From: JACMQX01 sp044225675
GTDB lineage: Bacteria; Pseudomonadota; Gammaproteobacteria; Burkholderiales; Burkholderiaceae_C
Assembly (NCBI GenBank): GCA_044225675.1
Contig: JBGAIH010000028.1
Coordinates: forward strand, 1-64,000
DNA: 64,000 nt
Direction: 5' to 3'
Shown: positions 61,227-64,000 of the stretch, in pieces
Numbering within the stretch: the stretch's first letter is position 1
How the letters are laid out: every line of letters starts with the position of its first letter
Made by a program: the position numbers and the translations under genes
The notes under the pieces: generated by a model
Databases searched by the model: none
Told to the model about the DNA's origin: nothing
What the model saw: only the letters and a program-made list of their open reading frames with translations

Positions 61227-62948
61227 ATGAATTCTGAACCAGAGTGGGCCCGTGCCGCCCAGCAGTTCCAGTCCGCCTTCACCGACAGCTGGTCCAAGGC
61301 GCTCAAGTCCTTCCAGACGATGGACCTGTCGGCACTGGGCGCAGGTGCGCCCGCCATGCCCCAGCTGTCCATGTCGCCGCAGAAGCTGCAGGAGATCCAG
61401 CAGCAGTATGTGAAGGAGGCGTCCGAGCTCTGGAACGCCAGCCTGCATGCCAACCCCGTGGTCGCCGACCGGCGCTTCGCCGACAACGCCTGGAGCCACA
61501 ACCCGGTGGCCGCGTTCTCCGCAGCCGCCTATCTGCTCAATGCCCGCACGCTGATGGGCCTGGCCGACGCGGTCGAGGGTGACGAGAAAACCCGGGCGCG
61601 GGTGCGCTTCGCGGTCGAGCAGTGGATGGCGGCCTCGGCCCCCAGCAACTTCCTCGCCTTCAATGCCGAAGCCCAGCAGAAGGCGGTCGAAACGCAGGGC
61701 GAGAGCATTGCCAAGGGCATGGCCAACCTGCTGCACGACATGCGCCAGGGCCATGTCTCGATGACCGACGAGAGCGTGTTCGAGGTGGGCCGCAACGTCG
61801 CCACCACCGAAGGCGCCGTGGTGTTCGAAAACGAGATGTTCCAGCTCATCGAGTACAAGCCGCTCACGCCCAAGGTCCATGAGCGGCCCTTCCTGCTCGT
61901 GCCGCCCTGCATCAACAAGTTCTACATCCTCGACCTGCAGCCCGACAACTCGCTGATCCGCTACGCGGTCGAGCAGGGTCACCGCACCTTCGTGGTGAGC
62001 TGGCGCAACCCGGACGAATCGCTGGCCCGCTGCACCTGGGACGACTACATCGAGAAGGCCGCGATCGAAGCCATCCGCGTGGTGCGCGAGATCACCGGCC
62101 AGAACCGCAAGGGCGGCCAGATCAACGCGCTGGGCTTCTGCGTGGGCGGCACGATCCTCGGCACCGCGCTGGCCGTGCTGGCGGCGCGCGGCGAAAAGCC
62201 CGTGGCCTCGGCCACCTTTCTCACCGCGCTGCTCGACTTCACCGACACCGGCGTGCTCGACGTGTTCATCGACGAGGCCTTCGTCAAGTTCCGCGAGATG
62301 CAGATGGGCGAGGGCGGTCTGCTCAAGGGCCAGGAGCTGGCCTCGACCTTCAGCTTCCTGCGGCCCAACGACCTGGTGTGGAACTACGTCGTGGGCAACT
62401 ACCTCAAGGGCGAGACGCCGCCGCCGTTCGACCTGCTGTACTGGAACAGCGACTCCACCAACCTGCCGGGGCCGATGTACGCCTGGTACCTGCGCAACAT
62501 GTACCTCGAGAACAATCTCGTCAAACCGGGCCGGCTGACCGTCTGCGGCGAAAAGGTGGACCTGCGCAAGCTCGACATGCCGACCTACATCTATGGCTCG
62601 CGCGAGGACCACATCGTGCCCATCGGCGGCGCCTACGCCTCGACCCAGCACCTGCCCGGCAAGAAGCGCTTCGTCATGGGCGCCTCGGGCCACATCGCCG
62701 GCGTGATCAATCCGCCGGCCAAGAAAAAGCGCAGCTACTGGACCGGCCCTGAAGGCAAGTTCCCGCCGACGCAGGCGGCCTGGCTGAAGACCGCCACCGA
62801 ACACCCGGGCAGCTGGTGGACCGACTGGGCCGCCTGGCTCAAGCCGCATGCCGGCAAGCTCGTGCCAGCGCCCAAGGGCTATGGCAAGGGCGCGACCTAC
62901 AAGGCCATCGAACCGGCCCCGGGCCGCTACGTCAAGGCCAAGGCCTGA
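61227..62948 (+). CDS. phaC: Class I poly(3-hydroxyalkanoate) synthase
   Basis: Polymerises 3-hydroxybutyryl-CoA into PHB granules. 573 residues. Lipase-like box GFCVGG with nucleophile Cys305; catalytic Asp461 in YGSREDHIVP and His489 in GASGHIAGVINPP. N-terminal domain of ~170 residues typical of class I. GAGGAG before ATG. Followed by phaA 96 bases later; phaB is likely beyond the right end. Confidence 0.97.
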   Translation: MNSEPEWARAAQQFQSAFTDSWSKALKSFQTMDLSALGAGAPAMPQLSMSPQKLQEIQQQYVKEASELWNASLHANPVVADRRFADNAWSHNPVAAFSAAAYLLNARTLMGLADAVEGDEKTRARVRFAVEQWMAASAPSNFLAFNAEAQQKAVETQGESIAKGMANLLHDMRQGHVSMTDESVFEVGRNVATTEGAVVFENEMFQLIEYKPLTPKVHERPFLLVPPCINKFYILDLQPDNSLIRYAVEQGHRTFVVSWRNPDESLARCTWDDYIEKAAIEAIRVVREITGQNRKGGQINALGFCVGGTILGTALAVLAARGEKPVASATFLTALLDFTDTGVLDVFIDEAFVKFREMQMGEGGLLKGQELASTFSFLRPNDLVWNYVVGNYLKGETPPPFDLLYWNSDSTNLPGPMYAWYLRNMYLENNLVKPGRLTVCGEKVDLRKLDMPTYIYGSREDHIVPIGGAYASTQHLPGKKRFVMGASGHIAGVINPPAKKKRSYWTGPEGKFPPTQAAWLKTATEHPGSWWTDWAAWLKPHAGKLVPAPKGYGKGATYKAIEPAPGRYVKAKA

Positions 62949-63044
62949 GCCTGCCGGGACGCCAACACCTTTCGCGGGCGCGCCGCCGTTTCCCGAACCC
63001 CGACGCCGCACCCTGACCGCTTTTTCGATCATCAGGAGCTTTTC

Positions 63045-64000
63045 ATGGAAGACATCGTCATCGTTTCCGCCGCCCGCACCGCCGTCGGCAAGTTCGGCGG
63101 CTCGCTCGCCAAGACCGCCGCGCCTGAACTGGGCGCCACCGTCATCGCCGAGTTGCTGCGCCGCACCGGCGTGGCCGCAGACCAGATCGGCGAAGTGATC
63201 CTCGGCCAGGTGCTGGCCGCCGGCTCGGGCCAGAATCCGGCCCGCCAGGCACTGCTCAAGAGCGGCATCGCCAAGGAGACGCCGGCCCTCACCATCAACG
63301 CCGTCTGCGGCTCGGGGCTCAAGGCCGTGATGCTCGCGGCCCAGTCCATCGCCTGGGGCGACAGCGACATCGTCATCGCCGGCGGCCAGGAGAACATGAG
63401 CGCTGCGCCGCACGTGCTGCCGAACTCGCGCGACGGCCAGCGCATGGGTGACTGGAAGCTGGTCGACACCATGATCGTCGACGGCCTGTGGGACGTCTAC
63501 AACCAGTACCACATGGGCATCACCGCCGAGAACGTGGCCAAGAAGTACGGCATCAGCCGCGAGGCGCAGGATGCCTTCGCGCTGGCCAGCCAGCAAAAGG
63601 CTGCCGCCGCGCAGGACGCCGGCAGGTTCAAGGACGAGATCGTGCCCGTCACCATTCCGCAGAAGAAGGGTGACCCGCTCGTCTTCGCGGCCGACGAGTT
63701 CATCAACAAGAAGACCAGCGCCGAAGCGCTGGCCGGCCTGCGTCCTGCCTTCGACAAGGCTGGCGGCGTGACCGCAGGCAATGCCTCGGGCATCAATGAC
63801 GGCGCCGCCGCAGTCATGGTCATGTCGGCCAAGAAGGCCGCTGCACTGGGTCTCACGCCGCTCGGCCGCATCGCCAGCTTCGCGACGACGGGGCTCGACC
63901 CGGCCTACATGGGCATGGGCCCGGTGCCGGCCTCCACCAAGGCGCTCCAGCGCGCCGGCTGGAAGGCTGCCGACCTGGACCTGCTGGAGATCAACGAAGC
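63045..64000 (+). CDS. phaA: Acetyl-CoA acetyltransferase (beta-ketothiolase), truncated at the window end
   Basis: 318 visible residues of about 392. MEDIVIVSAARTAVGKFGGSLAK, then AVCGSGLKAVMLAAQSI with the acyl-binding Cys near residue 89, GGQENMSAAPHVLP and GNASGINDGAAAVMVMS. The C-terminal His and Cys residues lie outside. It condenses two acetyl-CoA to acetoacetyl-CoA for PHB. AGGAG before ATG. Same operon as phaC. Confidence 0.95.
   Translation, partial: MEDIVIVSAARTAVGKFGGSLAKTAAPELGATVIAELLRRTGVAADQIGEVILGQVLAAGSGQNPARQALLKSGIAKETPALTINAVCGSGLKAVMLAAQSIAWGDSDIVIAGGQENMSAAPHVLPNSRDGQRMGDWKLVDTMIVDGLWDVYNQYHMGITAENVAKKYGISREAQDAFALASQQKAAAAQDAGRFKDEIVPVTIPQKKGDPLVFAADEFINKKTSAEALAGLRPAFDKAGGVTAGNASGINDGAAAVMVMSAKKAAALGLTPLGRIASFATTGLDPAYMGMGPVPASTKALQRAGWKAADLDLLEINE

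Noticed and set aside
61134..63596. 820-codon minus-strand frame across phaC/phaA
   Set aside because: Antisense shadow; PhaC catalytic residues are intact on the plus strand.

Overview
The window is high-GC DNA from a betaproteobacterium of the order Burkholderiales, most likely family Comamonadaceae. This is inferred from the thrS-infC-rpmI-rplT-pheS-pheT-ihfA-merR-tRNA-Pro block, a SWIB domain fused to an AKKAP-repeat histone-like tail, three orphan Bug-type solute receptors and a class I phaC-phaA locus. Genes are densely packed, many with 4-base ATGA overlaps. No stretch above 300 bases lacks a gene. There is no rRNA, CRISPR, insertion sequence or prophage, and both ends cut through genes (hom on the left, phaA on the right).

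Layout. 1-5160: threonine synthesis (hom, thrC) and molybdopterin genes (mobB, moeA, moaD, moaE). 5169-8030: a MarR regulator divergent from a Bug receptor and a PhzS-like flavin monooxygenase, with a perfect 14-bp palindrome between them. 8056-12232: a conserved unknown protein, clpB behind a sigma-32-type promoter, a small membrane protein and a thioesterase. 12281-17304 (minus): DUF1428-VOC-MFS exporter genes, and an overlapping AraC-CAP-unknown-CreA operon. 17475-18728: an Fsr-like MFS gene. 18798-25889 (minus): a seven-gene catabolic operon of unknown substrate (Bug, Gfo/Idh/MocA, HIBADH-like, DUF993, Bug, SDR, TIM-barrel isomerase). Its TetR gene lies beside it, and the same operator-like 18-mer precedes both.

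26928-34632: a ThDP enzyme, SWIB-histone protein, two DMT exporters, an Lrp regulator, an RraA/HMG-aldolase family protein, a GGCT-like protein, aceA and a 62-residue two-CxxCxGxG protein. 34683-42803: a structured leader RNA ending in a terminator, then the translation operon (with an AUC start on infC and an attenuator-like hairpin before pheS) and tRNA-Pro(GGG). 42953-47184: a signalling set of an adenylate cyclase-FHA protein, a TagH-like FHA protein and a membrane Ser/Thr kinase, without any type VI secretion structural genes.

47275-60005: aromatic catabolism. A MarR-linked operon encodes 3-hydroxybenzoate 6-hydroxylase, gentisate 1,2-dioxygenase and fumarylpyruvate hydrolase, followed by a TRAP transporter. 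The glutathione-dependent isomerase needed between the last two enzymes (maiA/nagL type) is about 5 kb away, beyond a second operon of a Rieske oxygenase, a glutamine-synthetase-like ligase and an ABM-domain protein. 60017-64000: pgeF, a small membrane protein, phaC and the start of phaA.

The best candidates for something undescribed are the TetR-controlled DUF993 operon, the Rieske/GS-like/ABM operon beside the gentisate genes, the branched RNA before thrS, and the palindrome-rich region before aceA.
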